Source: Bacteroidota bacterium
GTDB taxonomy: Bacteria > Bacteroidota > Bacteroidia > Flavobacteriales > Weeksellaceae
DNA length: 64,000 nt
Direction of reading: 5' to 3'
Assembly (NCBI GenBank): GCA_023460855.1
Contig: JAEWOS010000003.1
Coordinates: 1 to 64,000, forward strand
This document shows, piece by piece, positions 10,004-19,100 of this stretch (positions are counted from its first letter, which is position 1; each line of letters starts with the position of its first letter). The position numbers and the translations under genes were made by a program. A model generated the notes under the pieces. That model was not told the origin of the DNA and ran no database searches. It worked only from the letters and a program-made list of their open reading frames with translations.

Positions 10004-10309
10004 ATGAACGACAGAATTTCACGCGAGGAACTCGTAAAAATATACAAAATAGAACTGCAGTTTTTTGATGAACTGGTGGAATACGGACTTCTGAAAACCC
10101 AAACGGAAAACGAAGTTCATTATCTGCTGTACGAAGAACTTCCGGCTTTCGAACGGTTTGCAAACTGGCATTATGATCTGGAAGTTAATATGCCCGGACT
10201 CGAAATTATTCACAGCCTCCTGCAGAAACTGGAACAGTCCAACGCAGAACGTATGTCGCTGCTGAGAAAACTGAATGCGATTTCCGACAAATATGAGGAT
10301 GCAGATTAA
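10004..10309 (+). CDS. cbpM: chaperone modulator CbpM family protein
   Basis: 101 residues starting MNDRISREELVKIYKIELQF, with a MerR-like winged-helix first half (ELVEYGLL) and a helical second half. CbpM proteins bind the J domain of CbpA and block its action on DnaK. The 1-nt spacing from the cbpA stop indicates one transcript and translational coupling. The sequence is short and divergent, so the family call rests partly on position. Its stop codon touches the stop codon of the convergent lipoprotein gene with no base between them. Confidence 0.82.
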   Translation: MNDRISREELVKIYKIELQFFDELVEYGLLKTQTENEVHYLLYEELPAFERFANWHYDLEVNMPGLEIIHSLLQKLEQSNAERMSLLRKLNAISDKYEDAD

Positions 10310-10951
10310 TCAGATGGTCCATTGATCGTTGATGACTGCAACCAGATAAAACTTACCATTAAACTCCTCAAAAACAAGTCGAAGTGAATTCCAGTCCATC
10401 CCGGAATATTTTTCACTTCCTGCAATATAGTTTTCCGTAAAATCAGCTTCAGGATACTGTTCCTGCAAATTGTTCAGGGAATTTCCGTGTCCCTGAAATT
10501 CATTCACCGTAACTATCGCGTTGGAGAAATCACGTTTAAAAACCCAGGTTTTGAGATATTCGCTGATATTTAAAACCAAATCTCTGCCTTCCCCATCGGT
10601 TTTCCCCCAGGTAAATCTCACCGGAGTTTCTACATATTTCCGGTAATCCTCAGCTGAAAACACCTTGTCCTCAGCTGAAACATAAGCATACATCGAAAAC
10701 CTGATTCCCTTTTCAAGGTGGATGTCTTCCGCGAGTTCTGAGAATCTTCCGTCTTTAATTTTTTGGACAATTTCACGGTTCCGGTTTTTAAGGATTTCTT
10801 CCCTGTTCAATTGTCGGACAGGTTCTTCACGCCTCGTTTTTTCGGTGTTAATGGTATCTGCGAAAACCTCAGCCGCACCGGATTTTTTCATGCAACTTTC
10901 CAAGAAAATTGTTGAAACGGAGAGAATCGTGAGAAAGATTAATTTTTTCAT
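10310..10951 (-). CDS. hypothetical lipoprotein
   Basis: 213 residues from the ATG at 10951. The reading frame is open further upstream, but that stretch lies inside the receptor gene, and this ATG begins MKKLIFLTILSVSTIFLESC, a lipoprotein signal peptide with lipid-anchor Cys20. The mature part has a charged helical stretch (about 45-75) and then a mixed domain ending in a beta-rich FNGKFYLVAVINDQWTI, a pattern seen in many uncharacterised Bacteroidetes lipoproteins. I do not recognise the family. The gene lies 25 nt behind the TonB-dependent receptor on the same strand and may be cotranscribed, so a role beside that receptor at the outer membrane is possible but unproven. Confidence 0.78.
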   Translation of the reverse strand: MKKLIFLTILSVSTIFLESCMKKSGAAEVFADTINTEKTRREEPVRQLNREEILKNRNREIVQKIKDGRFSELAEDIHLEKGIRFSMYAYVSAEDKVFSAEDYRKYVETPVRFTWGKTDGEGRDLVLNISEYLKTWVFKRDFSNAIVTVNEFQGHGNSLNNLQEQYPEADFTENYIAGSEKYSGMDWNSLRLVFEEFNGKFYLVAVINDQWTI

Positions 10952-10976
10952 AGACTTCCGGTTTTTGCAGCGAAAA

Positions 10977-13007
10977 TTAGAAACGCATGGACACTCCTGC
11001 GCTGAAATTCCTTTCTGCAGAAGGATTGTAATATCTTCCGCCAAAAGCATTGATGTCGTATCCCAGCACATGTTTCGTGTTGTAAAGATTGTTGATCCGG
11101 AAATAGACTGCGGCATTTGCTTTACCTAGTGTAAATTGATAGCGGAATCCCAAATTTGCAAGCCACGTCTCTTCAGAAAAAACGGTATTCGCATCATTCA
11201 GCGCAAATACCGGGAGGTAGAAATTGGCGAAATCCACATGAATTCTGTCGAAGAGCTCCGCCGAAACCACACCCTGGAAACTCTTCGCACCGATCCCGGG
11301 AATTTTGTTGCCGGAAAAATCGTCTCCGTCTTTGACGTAATCGGCATATTTAAAATCGTAAAGATGTGCTGAAACCATTAGCTGTACCGCACTAAGAACA
11401 GGATTATTCAGGTTGAATTTCCTGGTTTCCAGCATTAGTTCCAGCCCGCGCTGAACTGTGCTGCCTGCATTTACAAAGTAATCATTTCCACCAGCGTCCT
11501 GCTGGCGAACAATTGCGTCCTGAAGGCGGAAATCAAAGGCACTCACTTCTGCAAAAAGCACATTAGAAAACTGTTTTCTGATACCTATTTCTTTATTCCA
11601 GCCAAACTCGGGCCCAAGTTCTGTATTAATCTGCTGGTTGGAAGAACGAATTTCCTCTAAAGTCGGCGCCGAACTTCCCTTGCCTATTTTACCACGGACA
11701 GACAATCCATCGGCAATCATATAAGAAATGCCAAAATCCGGCAACAGCTTTTTTCCAAAATTTATTTTCCCGGACGCCTGTTCCGGAAGTATTCTGTTCC
11801 AGTGATATGCCATCATGTTGATACTAATGGCTGCATCGATAAAAAGTTTATTGCGGTAATTGGCTTTCTGGGAAAAGAAAACTAAGCCGCTTTCTGTACT
11901 GATATCATCAAAATTCTGCGGATTACCAATCGTTCTGTCATCATGATCAAAATTCCGGATCCATGCATCGTTCAGCGCACCTTCAAATCCCAGCCTCGAC
12001 TGCAGAAACCAGTTCTCACTGGCTGTTTCGTAATTAAGATGTGTTCTGAGTGCAAAATTATTTTCCTGCCGCTTTTCGTAGTTGGTGATGAACGGATTTT
12101 TCAACCCGACAAACGTCGACTGAAAGGCTGCAAAGTGCGACCAGTTTTCATTGAGTTCAGCGTGATGTGAAATTCCGGCAATCACAAAATCGGTTTTGAT
12201 TCCGGCATCCTGTTCCACTGCTCCGGGAAGTGTTGCCGTAGCCTGTCTTGCCATTTTTCGGTTGGTCTGCATTTGCAAGAAATTGAGTCCGCCCGGCGTT
12301 TCATAATCCATGTTGCTGTAAAAAAGCATGAAATTCAGCCTGTTTCTGTCATTGTAACTCCATGCGTCTTTCACAAAAAAATTCGCCCGCTGCATGGCCG
12401 ACTGTTCGCGGTATGATTGCGTAGTGCTGAAACTCTGAAAAAACTGAAAATTATGATTACCTAACTGATCTCCGTATTTGATCTGCTCTTTAAAAAGTCC
12501 GTAGCTTCCGCCGGTTAATTCCACAGATTTTTCATCCCTGGAATTTGTTTGAAATAAAACGGTTCCACCGGTTACCGCTCCAAAATCGCCACCTTCCGGA
12601 CCTTTATAAATTTCGGTTCTCTCAATTAAACCGGGATCCATCACATTCAGATATGAACCTCCGGCTGCATCAGAAAAAACGAAATCGTCCAGATAAATTT
12701 TTATATTTCTTACGCCAAACGGTGATCGCAAAGTACTGCCGCGCACAGAAAGCCTGTAACTTCCGGGCGATCTTTCCTCCATTTTTGCACCGGGAAGAAG
12801 ATTGATGCTTTCCAGCATCCGGTCGGGAGCGTTCTGTTGCTTTGTGACAGCGGAAGAGACGGAAACCGATTTTGTAGAGCTGATCAGTTTCTGCGGCTTT
12901 TTGTAGGCATCAATAATTACTTCTGAAATAAGCGCAGTGCTGTCTGTTTCCTGTGCGGACCAAAAACATGATGTAAAAACGGCGAAGGGAAGGATTATTT
13001 TTCTCAA
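10977..13007 (-). CDS. TonB-dependent outer-membrane receptor
   Basis: 676 residues with signal peptide (MRKIILPFAVFTSCFWSAQ). A plug domain follows (about 45-155; LPGAKMEERSPGSYRLSVRG, VRNIKIYLDD, IERTEIYKGPEGGDFG), then a 22-strand type barrel ending in FNAGVSMRF, with the terminal Phe required for outer-membrane insertion. At 676 residues it is a compact siderophore/metal-type receptor rather than a SusC-like protein, which has about 1000. No carboxypeptidase-like N-terminal extension is present. The substrate cannot be read from the sequence. A lipoprotein gene follows 25 nt downstream. The gene sits behind the glnS terminator, so it is probably expressed independently. Confidence 0.92.
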   Translation of the reverse strand: MRKIILPFAVFTSCFWSAQETDSTALISEVIIDAYKKPQKLISSTKSVSVSSAVTKQQNAPDRMLESINLLPGAKMEERSPGSYRLSVRGSTLRSPFGVRNIKIYLDDFVFSDAAGGSYLNVMDPGLIERTEIYKGPEGGDFGAVTGGTVLFQTNSRDEKSVELTGGSYGLFKEQIKYGDQLGNHNFQFFQSFSTTQSYREQSAMQRANFFVKDAWSYNDRNRLNFMLFYSNMDYETPGGLNFLQMQTNRKMARQATATLPGAVEQDAGIKTDFVIAGISHHAELNENWSHFAAFQSTFVGLKNPFITNYEKRQENNFALRTHLNYETASENWFLQSRLGFEGALNDAWIRNFDHDDRTIGNPQNFDDISTESGLVFFSQKANYRNKLFIDAAISINMMAYHWNRILPEQASGKINFGKKLLPDFGISYMIADGLSVRGKIGKGSSAPTLEEIRSSNQQINTELGPEFGWNKEIGIRKQFSNVLFAEVSAFDFRLQDAIVRQQDAGGNDYFVNAGSTVQRGLELMLETRKFNLNNPVLSAVQLMVSAHLYDFKYADYVKDGDDFSGNKIPGIGAKSFQGVVSAELFDRIHVDFANFYLPVFALNDANTVFSEETWLANLGFRYQFTLGKANAAVYFRINNLYNTKHVLGYDINAFGGRYYNPSAERNFSAGVSMRF

Positions 13008-13030
13008 AACGGTTATGCAGCTACAAAACT

Positions 13031-13068
13031 AAAAAGAAAAGCCGCGAACATTTTACGATGATCGCGGC
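13031..13068 (-). terminator. Rho-independent terminator after glnS
   Basis: On the minus strand GCCGCGA (13062-13068) pairs with TCGCGGC (13041-13047), followed by TTTTCTTTTT. It lies directly after the glnS stop codon. Confidence 0.8.
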
Positions 13069-13090
13069 GATTTGTTCCAAAATTGTCACT

Positions 13091-14764
13091 TTATTCGGGT
13101 TTGTAGGAATCTTTAAGCGTAACGGTTCTGTTGAAAACCATTTTTTCATCTGTGGAATCCTGATCTTTTGTAAAATATCCGATACGCTGAAACTGCAGCG
13201 GTTCGCCAACCTCTACTTCGGCGAGAGCCGGTTCTGCGAAAGCCTGCACAACAGACAGTGAATCGGGATTCAGATATTCAAGGAAATCGGTATCTTTTTC
13301 TGCATCCGGCTGTTCCACCGTAAATAACCTGTCATAAATTCTCACTTCTGCAGGAATTGCATGCTTCGCGGAAACCCAGTGCAGGGTGCCTTTTACTTTT
13401 CGCAGACTTTCTTCAGTTCCGCTTCCTGATTTCGATTTCGGATCATATGTAGCAAAAATCGTCGTGATTTCACCATTTTCATCCTTTTCAACACGTTCAG
13501 CTTTGATGATATAGCCGGACTTCAGGCGCACTTCCCCACCAAGTTTCAGCCTGAAAAATTTGTTGTTTGCTTCTTCTTTGAAATCTTCTCTTTCGATATA
13601 AATTTCTCGCGAAAAAGGTATTTTTCTGGTCCCTGTATTTTCATCTTCGGGATTGTTTTCCGTTTCGAGCCATTCTTCCTGATCTTCGGGATAATTTTCG
13701 ATTACGAGTTTTACCGGATCCATCACCACCATCATCCTTTTCGCAACTTTGTTCAGGTCTTCACGCACGAAAAATTCCAGCAGCTGGATTTCAATTAAGT
13801 TTTCTCTTTTTGCAACACCTACTCTTTCTATAAAATTTCTGATGGAAGCAGGTGTATAACCTTTTCTTCGCAGTCCGGAAATTGTCGGCATTCTTGGATC
13901 GTCCCAACCATTTACAACACCTTCGTTTACGAGTTTCAGCAATTTACGTTTAGAGGTAATCATGTAGGCAACATTCATCCTAGCAAATTCTCGTTGCTTA
14001 TTTCGTACGTTACCTTCATCATAAACCTGATCGAGATACCAGTTGTAAAGCGGACGGTGATTTTCAAATTCGAGAGAACACAAAGAGTGAGAAATCTGCT
14101 CGAGATAATCGCTTTCTCCATGCGCCCAGTCATACATCGGATAAATTTTCCATTTGTCACCGGTTCTGTGATGCGGTCTTTTCAGAATTCTGTACATCAC
14201 GGGATCGCGCATATTCATATTCGGAGAAGCCATGTCGATTTTCGCACGCAGCGACATTGCACCTTCATCAAATTCGCCGTTTTTCATTCTTTCGAATAAA
14301 TCCAGCGATTCTTCAACCGGTCTGTTTCTGTAAGGTGATTCAACGCCGGGTTCTGTCGGATTTTTACGCTGTTCAGTAATATCTTCGGAAGACTGCTCAT
14401 CAACGTACGCTTTTCCGTCACGAATCATCTGCACAGCCCATTCATAAAGCTGATCAAAATAATCAGAAGCATACAGTTCCTTATCCCATTTGAAGCCGAG
14501 CCATTCCACATCTTTCTTGATCGCATCGACATATTCCTGTTCTTCTTTTTCCGGATTGGTATCATCAAAACGAAGGTTTACAGGCGCATTATACTGCTCG
14601 CCAAGTCCAAAATTAATACAGATCGCTTTGGTGTGGCCAATATGCAGGTAACCGTTCGGCTCAGGCGGAAATCTGAAGCGCAGGTCTTCTCTTTTCAATC
14701 CGTTTTTTAAATCATCTTCAATTATCTGTTCGATAAAATTGAGGGACTTTTTTTCTTCTTCCAT
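13091..14764 (-). CDS. glnS: glutaminyl-tRNA synthetase
   Basis: 557 residues. The class I motif PPEPNGYLHIGHTKAICINF (HIGH type) is near residue 32, and the KMSKS-equivalent is ITSKRKLLKLVNEG. DDPRMPTISGLRRKGY and the two-barrel anticodon-binding C-terminal part match GlnRS, not GluRS. It charges tRNA-Gln directly, so this organism should not depend on the GatCAB route for Gln-tRNA. The start is the ATG at 14764, followed by a lysine-rich N-terminus (MEEEKKSLNFIEQIIEDDLK). A promoter box lies 18 nt upstream and a terminator downstream, so the gene stands alone. Confidence 0.97.
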   Translation of the reverse strand: MEEEKKSLNFIEQIIEDDLKNGLKREDLRFRFPPEPNGYLHIGHTKAICINFGLGEQYNAPVNLRFDDTNPEKEEQEYVDAIKKDVEWLGFKWDKELYASDYFDQLYEWAVQMIRDGKAYVDEQSSEDITEQRKNPTEPGVESPYRNRPVEESLDLFERMKNGEFDEGAMSLRAKIDMASPNMNMRDPVMYRILKRPHHRTGDKWKIYPMYDWAHGESDYLEQISHSLCSLEFENHRPLYNWYLDQVYDEGNVRNKQREFARMNVAYMITSKRKLLKLVNEGVVNGWDDPRMPTISGLRRKGYTPASIRNFIERVGVAKRENLIEIQLLEFFVREDLNKVAKRMMVVMDPVKLVIENYPEDQEEWLETENNPEDENTGTRKIPFSREIYIEREDFKEEANNKFFRLKLGGEVRLKSGYIIKAERVEKDENGEITTIFATYDPKSKSGSGTEESLRKVKGTLHWVSAKHAIPAEVRIYDRLFTVEQPDAEKDTDFLEYLNPDSLSVVQAFAEPALAEVEVGEPLQFQRIGYFTKDQDSTDEKMVFNRTVTLKDSYKPE

Positions 14765-14782
14765 TTTCTTTAGCTAAAGATG

Positions 14783-14790
14783 CAAATTTA
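14783..14790 (-). promoter_or_regulatory. predicted glnS promoter, -7 box TAAATTTG
   Basis: A full match to TAnnTTTG on the minus strand, 18 nt upstream of the glnS ATG. Confidence 0.5.
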
Positions 14791-14874
14791 ACGAATTGAA
14801 AAGAATTTTAAGCGGAAAACAGCACGTGCTCCACAATATCGAGATTATATAAATGACCGGATTTTTGCAGGGCT

Positions 14875-15927
14875 TTATACCAGCAAGCCGCTGCAGTGAT
14901 CGTGTGAACTTCCCGTTGCAGAAGAAAGAACGTTATTGATATTGTTAATGCGCAGAATGCCCATGAATGCGAAAATCAGCGCTTCTTTATATTCAATAAT
15001 CGATGACTCCGGGATGATGATTTCTGTGTGTGATTTTTCTGAAATTTTACTGATCAGTAAATCATTATAAGCTCCGCCACCCGTTACCAATACGTTTCGA
15101 AGTTTCAGACGTTTAAATTCGTCAGCAATTTTTTCTGCGGCATGTTCCGTAAAGGTTGCGAGAGCTGTCTCCGGCGCAATTCCTGAAAGCAGGGGATCAA
15201 CTTCCTTTTCAAGCCATTCCGTTCCGAGCGATTTTGGTCCTTGTTGCGAATAAAAACGGAGATCATTTAGCTGTCGCAGAACTGCTGCATCAATTTCGCC
15301 GGTTTGCGCTATTTTACCTCCTTTATCATATTTTTTACCCAGTTTTTTGGCGTGATGATTCAGAACGATATTGACCGGACAAATGTCAAAAGCGATTCTC
15401 TTTCCGTCTTTTTCTGTAGAAATATTGGAAAAGCCGCCGAGATTTAAACAGGCATCAAATTCTCCGAAAAGGAAACGGTCGCCAATCGGAACTAAAGGAG
15501 CGCCGTTTCCGCCGAGCAAAACATCATTACTCCGAAAATCGTACACCACCGGATAATTGTTCAAAATTTTGATGGCGCGTCCGTCTCCAATTTGCACGGT
15601 AAATTTACGTTCAGGCTGATGAAAAACAGTATGTCCATGCGAAGCAATAACATCTATTTGCTGCAGTTTATGGCGGTTTATAAAATCAGCAACCTGTTGA
15701 CCAAGGTAAAAGCCATATTCCGAGTTCAGGGCCAAAAGATCAGCGGCAGAAACAGAAGTGGCAGTTTTCAATTTATGTTCCCAGGATTCAGGATATGAAA
15801 CCGTTTCAGTGACTAGTATTTCGAAATTCCAGGAAGAATCAGGATTCTGAGAGAATGCTGAGTAACAAATATCAAGTCCGTCCAGACTCGTCCCCGACAT
15901 TAAACCGATTGCGAACCATTGATCCAT
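14875..15927 (-). CDS. anmK: anhydro-N-acetylmuramic acid kinase
   Basis: 350 residues with the family signature GLMSGTSLDGLD at the N-terminus, IASHGHTVFHQP near 100, NLGGFSNIS near 175, and a C-terminal phosphate-binding VLVTGGGAYNDLL. It cleaves and phosphorylates 1,6-anhydro-MurNAc to MurNAc-6-phosphate, recycling peptidoglycan in the cytoplasm. It is the last gene of a three-gene minus-strand set (outer-membrane protein, lptC, anmK), 9 nt after the lptC stop. No murQ is in the window. Confidence 0.96.
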   Translation of the reverse strand: MDQWFAIGLMSGTSLDGLDICYSAFSQNPDSSWNFEILVTETVSYPESWEHKLKTATSVSAADLLALNSEYGFYLGQQVADFINRHKLQQIDVIASHGHTVFHQPERKFTVQIGDGRAIKILNNYPVVYDFRSNDVLLGGNGAPLVPIGDRFLFGEFDACLNLGGFSNISTEKDGKRIAFDICPVNIVLNHHAKKLGKKYDKGGKIAQTGEIDAAVLRQLNDLRFYSQQGPKSLGTEWLEKEVDPLLSGIAPETALATFTEHAAEKIADEFKRLKLRNVLVTGGGAYNDLLISKISEKSHTEIIIPESSIIEYKEALIFAFMGILRINNINNVLSSATGSSHDHCSGLLV

Positions 15928-15936
15928 AGCTCGTTT

Positions 15937-16530
15937 TTATTGTCCGGCCGCCGGAATTTTCTTGACATTCATATCGCCGGAATTGTTGTAAAAAATATAA
16001 TGCGAAAAATCGTCTTTCGCCCACATTCCTTCTGTAGAAACCAGCGTGGAGCCGTCTTTATCCGTAACATAGACAGTATCATTGCTGTAGATTTCTCTTT
16101 TTCCCTGATCCCAGTAAACAGTCTGCATTGCAAACTGCTGCCCTTCATTGGTCACGATGCGGACGTCGCCGCGCGCTTCATAAAACTTTTTCATTTCGGT
16201 AAACCGGGCAAATTTCGCAGTGATTTTTCCCGGAACATCCGGCTTTTTCTTGTCGTAAAATTCGATATTAACGCCTTTTCTTGCGACAACATACGGTGTA
16301 TCGATCAGTTCAAATTTTTCAATTAATGGAGCTGATGCGCGCATTTTTACGTAACCGGAATCACGTTGAACAATTTTCGCGTTGTGAATAATCTGTGTGG
16401 GAAAGATCTTGGTTTTTCTTGAGGCGTCTATACTCGCGAGATCCTCTTCGCACGAAACAAAAAATATAGCACAACCAAGAAGGAAGGCTATATTTCTAAG
16501 TCTTTTGTTATTTGCGAATTTTTTAATCAT
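15937..16530 (-). CDS. lptC: LPS export protein LptC (lipoprotein form)
   Basis: 197 residues. The N-terminus (MIKKFANNKRLRNIAFLLG, then IFFVSCEEDL) carries a lipobox with Cys27, so this LptC is probably lipid-anchored instead of held by a transmembrane helix as in E. coli. The body (SGYVKMRASAPLIEKFE, VRIVTNEGQQFAMQTVYWDQ, VSTEGMWAKDDFSHYIF) has the LptA/C-type beta-jellyroll pattern. In the family, LptC accepts LPS from the LptBFG transporter. Its ATG overlaps the end of the upstream outer-membrane protein gene by 8 nt and anmK follows by 9 nt, so the three genes form one operon. Confidence 0.86.
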   Translation of the reverse strand: MIKKFANNKRLRNIAFLLGCAIFFVSCEEDLASIDASRKTKIFPTQIIHNAKIVQRDSGYVKMRASAPLIEKFELIDTPYVVARKGVNIEFYDKKKPDVPGKITAKFARFTEMKKFYEARGDVRIVTNEGQQFAMQTVYWDQGKREIYSNDTVYVTDKDGSTLVSTEGMWAKDDFSHYIFYNNSGDMNVKKIPAAGQ

Positions 16531-17794
16531 AAAGTACTTTACGGAACCACTTATCGCTAAAGTTAATTCCTACGCGAAGATTAACGAACGTCTGGTTAAT
16601 CAGGTTATTTTCCAGCGTTCCGCGTTTCCCGATTTCCACTCCGACATCAAGACCGCTCATATTTCCCACGCCGCTGTTTTTGTACGGAAATAATGCGCCA
16701 AAGGTTACCGCATATCTATTGATGTTACGGTCGTTCAGGAAAAGGCTGCCTTTTTCGTAATAAGCACCGTATTTGTATACAATTCTGTCGAAATAGCTGC
16801 GAAAATTATTTGCATTCGGTAAAACCCAGCCTCCTGCTGAAATTTTGAAAGAATCATTCATCGTAAAAGGATCGCCGAGAAACTGTATGGTCTCACCTTT
16901 TTTGTAATCAAGCTGTGCACCTGCAAACCATCTCAGATTATGACCGTAACCTGCGCCCGCAGAAAATCCGAATGGAATCAGATTTCGCGATTCGCTGGTC
17001 TGTGTATCAATAACCGTTTCCAAAATTTTGTTATTCCCGCTGTACAGGTAAGTGGAGTTGGTATACGTAGTTTCCATTCGGCTGGTATTACCCAGAGTTG
17101 CTGTCGCTCCCACCGTAAGTTTGCGGTCGTTATCGTATTTTTTCTGATAAGTTGTTCCGAGCGTCATATTCAGGTTTCTGATTCTGTTACGCGTTTCAAA
17201 ACCATTGATAAACTCAGCGTTTGACACACCAACTTCCTGCAGATCTTTAACATTTCCGAAGAAATAATTTGCGCGGATACCTACTCCCAGTTCCGGACGA
17301 ATCTGGTAAGAAAGTGCCGCCTGAATCATATTTACCGATCCTTCACCGCGAAATGTGTTGGCTGTGATAATCCCGGCTCCGTCAGTGGAACTCGTAACGA
17401 TATCATATCTTTTCGAACTGTATGGCTGATAACCGACCCCGAATTTAAATTTGGGTGATAACGGAAATGCCAGTGAAAGATTGGAGAGGTATGTAGATGA
17501 TTTATCTCCTTTATAGGAATTGTAATCGGATCTGAAAAAATTATTTTCATTGGTTCCCTCCACTTTTACAGTGGTGAGTTGCAGATTTTCGTTGGCAGCA
17601 GGATTACTGAAGTTGAAATTGTTATTAAAATCTGAAATAAAAGCAGTTCCTACACCGCCCATCGCCTGTTGGTCCAAAGCATTGTCGTACTTCACATCTC
17701 CAATTCCAAACGAAGCATAAGGTGAGTTTCCGATGGATTGCCCGTAAAGGCAGAAGCCTGATGTGATAAGAGTCAACGCTAAGATTTTTCTCAT
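16523..17794 (-). CDS. outer-membrane beta-barrel protein, FadL/OmpP1-like
   Basis: 423 residues from the ATG at 17794, which begins a clean signal peptide (MRKILALTLITSGFCLYGQS); the frame is open 9 codons further but those residues do not belong to a signal peptide. The mature start (PYASFGIGDVKYDNALDQQA) with a Gly-rich stretch and the N-terminal FSNPAANENL recall the FadL/OmpP1 type, where a small N-terminal hatch precedes a 14-strand barrel. Alternating hydrophobic strands run to VGINFSDKWFRKVLYD. Proteins like this sit upstream of lptC in related flavobacteria, so a role in envelope biogenesis is plausible, but no substrate is known. Confidence 0.82.
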   Translation of the reverse strand: MRKILALTLITSGFCLYGQSIGNSPYASFGIGDVKYDNALDQQAMGGVGTAFISDFNNNFNFSNPAANENLQLTTVKVEGTNENNFFRSDYNSYKGDKSSTYLSNLSLAFPLSPKFKFGVGYQPYSSKRYDIVTSSTDGAGIITANTFRGEGSVNMIQAALSYQIRPELGVGIRANYFFGNVKDLQEVGVSNAEFINGFETRNRIRNLNMTLGTTYQKKYDNDRKLTVGATATLGNTSRMETTYTNSTYLYSGNNKILETVIDTQTSESRNLIPFGFSAGAGYGHNLRWFAGAQLDYKKGETIQFLGDPFTMNDSFKISAGGWVLPNANNFRSYFDRIVYKYGAYYEKGSLFLNDRNINRYAVTFGALFPYKNSGVGNMSGLDVGVEIGKRGTLENNLINQTFVNLRVGINFSDKWFRKVLYD

Positions 17795-17919
17795 TCCCGT
17801 CATGTAAAAAATAATGGGCAAATATCTTAATTAATAATGAACTGCGAAAATATTTGCGGGGTTAAAGTTTGTTAAGGCATTGCGTATTTTAAAGAGCCAT
17901 TAATCAGAAAGCAGCACTG

Positions 17920-17948
17920 TTTGCTCAGACGTAAAATCCTTATATTTG
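17920..17948 (+). promoter_or_regulatory. predicted holB promoter (TTTG-17-TATATTTG)
   Basis: TTTG at 17920-17923, a 17-nt spacer and TATATTTG at 17941-17948 match the flavobacterial primary sigma consensus. The ATG follows only 4 nt after the box, so the transcript may start at or next to the start codon. Confidence 0.65.
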
Positions 17949-17952
17949 ACTC

Positions 17953-19068
17953 ATGAACTGGAATGATATTTCCGGGCACCACTTCCTGAAAGAGCAGCTG
18001 AAAAAAAGCGTTGCCGACAACAGAGTAAGCCATGCCCAGCTTTTTACCGGAAAAGAAGGTTTTGGAACTTTACCACTCGTGCTCGCTTATGTTAAAGAGA
18101 TTTTTATGCAGGAAAATCCACAGGCGGCATCCAAAGTTGAGCATCTCAATCACCTCGATCTTCATTTTTCGTTTCCGGTTTATTCAGAAAAAAACAATTC
18201 GCTGAGCAAACGTTTTTTCCCGCAGTTCAGAGAAATGGTGCTGGAAAACCCATATTCTTCTTACGAAAACTGGAACGCGCTTCTGGAATCCGAAAACAAA
18301 CAACTAATCATTTCGGTTGATGAAGTAGAAGATCTAAGCAGCCGGTTTGCACTCAAGAGTTTTGAAGGAGGATCGAAAGTACTGATCATCTGGCGCGCTG
18401 ACAAAATGAACGAAAAAGCAGCCAACAAACTTTTGAAATTTCTTGAAGAACCGCCTGAAAAAACCATCATCATACTTACTGCTGAAGATACCGAAGTGAT
18501 GTTGCCTACAATACTGTCGCGCACGCAGATTGTGGAAGTAAGTCGTCCCTCTGATGAAGATTTGCGGGAATATCTGACAAAAAATTTCCAGGCAGAGGAA
18601 AGCAAAATCGAGGCAGCAGTAGCAAAAGCTCAGGGCGACGTAAATGAAGCCGTGAAACTTTTAGGAGACGAGTTCGGAAATGAATTTGAAGAACTGTACG
18701 TTCAATGGGTTCGCTTTGCGGTACAGGTAAAAAAGAAACCGGAGATCCTGAGCAATATCGTATTGTGGGCAAGAAATATTGCCACCTGGAACAGGGAGAA
18801 ACAGAAAAATTTTCTGGATTACTGTGCAGAAATGTTCCGGCTTGCGCTGCTCGAGAATTATCAGCTTCCGGAAATGGTTTACAAGAAAATTGAAGCCAAC
18901 AGTTTTCGCTGGACAAATTTCTCCGAATTTGTAAACGGCGGAAATATTGACTCTATTCTTTCAGAACTCAACGATGCAGGATACCATCTGCAACGAAATG
19001 CGAATTCGAAAGTGGTATGGACGGACCTGGGAATAAAACTCTCCCGCTATCTTCACCGCGGTAAATAA
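17953..19068 (+). CDS. holB: DNA polymerase III clamp-loader subunit delta-prime
   Basis: 371 residues of the DnaX/delta-prime AAA+ fold, beginning MNWNDISGHHFLKEQLKKSV with HAQLFTGKEGFG at the P-loop position. KVLIIWRADKMNEKAANKLL followed by KFLEEPPEKTIIILT is the typical sensor-1 region of delta-prime. The Walker A loop lacks GK[ST] (it reads GKEGFGTLP) and the SRC motif reads SRT, so the protein probably does not hydrolyse ATP, as known for delta-prime. It loads the beta clamp together with DnaX and delta. No zinc-binding cysteines are present, unlike E. coli. It is divergent from the lptC operon and ends in a terminator. Confidence 0.88.
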   Translation: MNWNDISGHHFLKEQLKKSVADNRVSHAQLFTGKEGFGTLPLVLAYVKEIFMQENPQAASKVEHLNHLDLHFSFPVYSEKNNSLSKRFFPQFREMVLENPYSSYENWNALLESENKQLIISVDEVEDLSSRFALKSFEGGSKVLIIWRADKMNEKAANKLLKFLEEPPEKTIIILTAEDTEVMLPTILSRTQIVEVSRPSDEDLREYLTKNFQAEESKIEAAVAKAQGDVNEAVKLLGDEFGNEFEELYVQWVRFAVQVKKKPEILSNIVLWARNIATWNREKQKNFLDYCAEMFRLALLENYQLPEMVYKKIEANSFRWTNFSEFVNGGNIDSILSELNDAGYHLQRNANSKVVWTDLGIKLSRYLHRGK

Positions 19069-19097
19069 AAAAAACCACTCTTTTCCGAGTGGTTTAA
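19064..19097. terminator. bidirectional terminator between holB and the Cys-rich gene
   Basis: AAACCACTC (19072-19080) pairs with GAGTGGTTT (19087-19095) over a 6-nt loop; A-run on the left and T-run on the right serve both convergent genes. Confidence 0.8.
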
Positions 19098-19100
19098 TCA

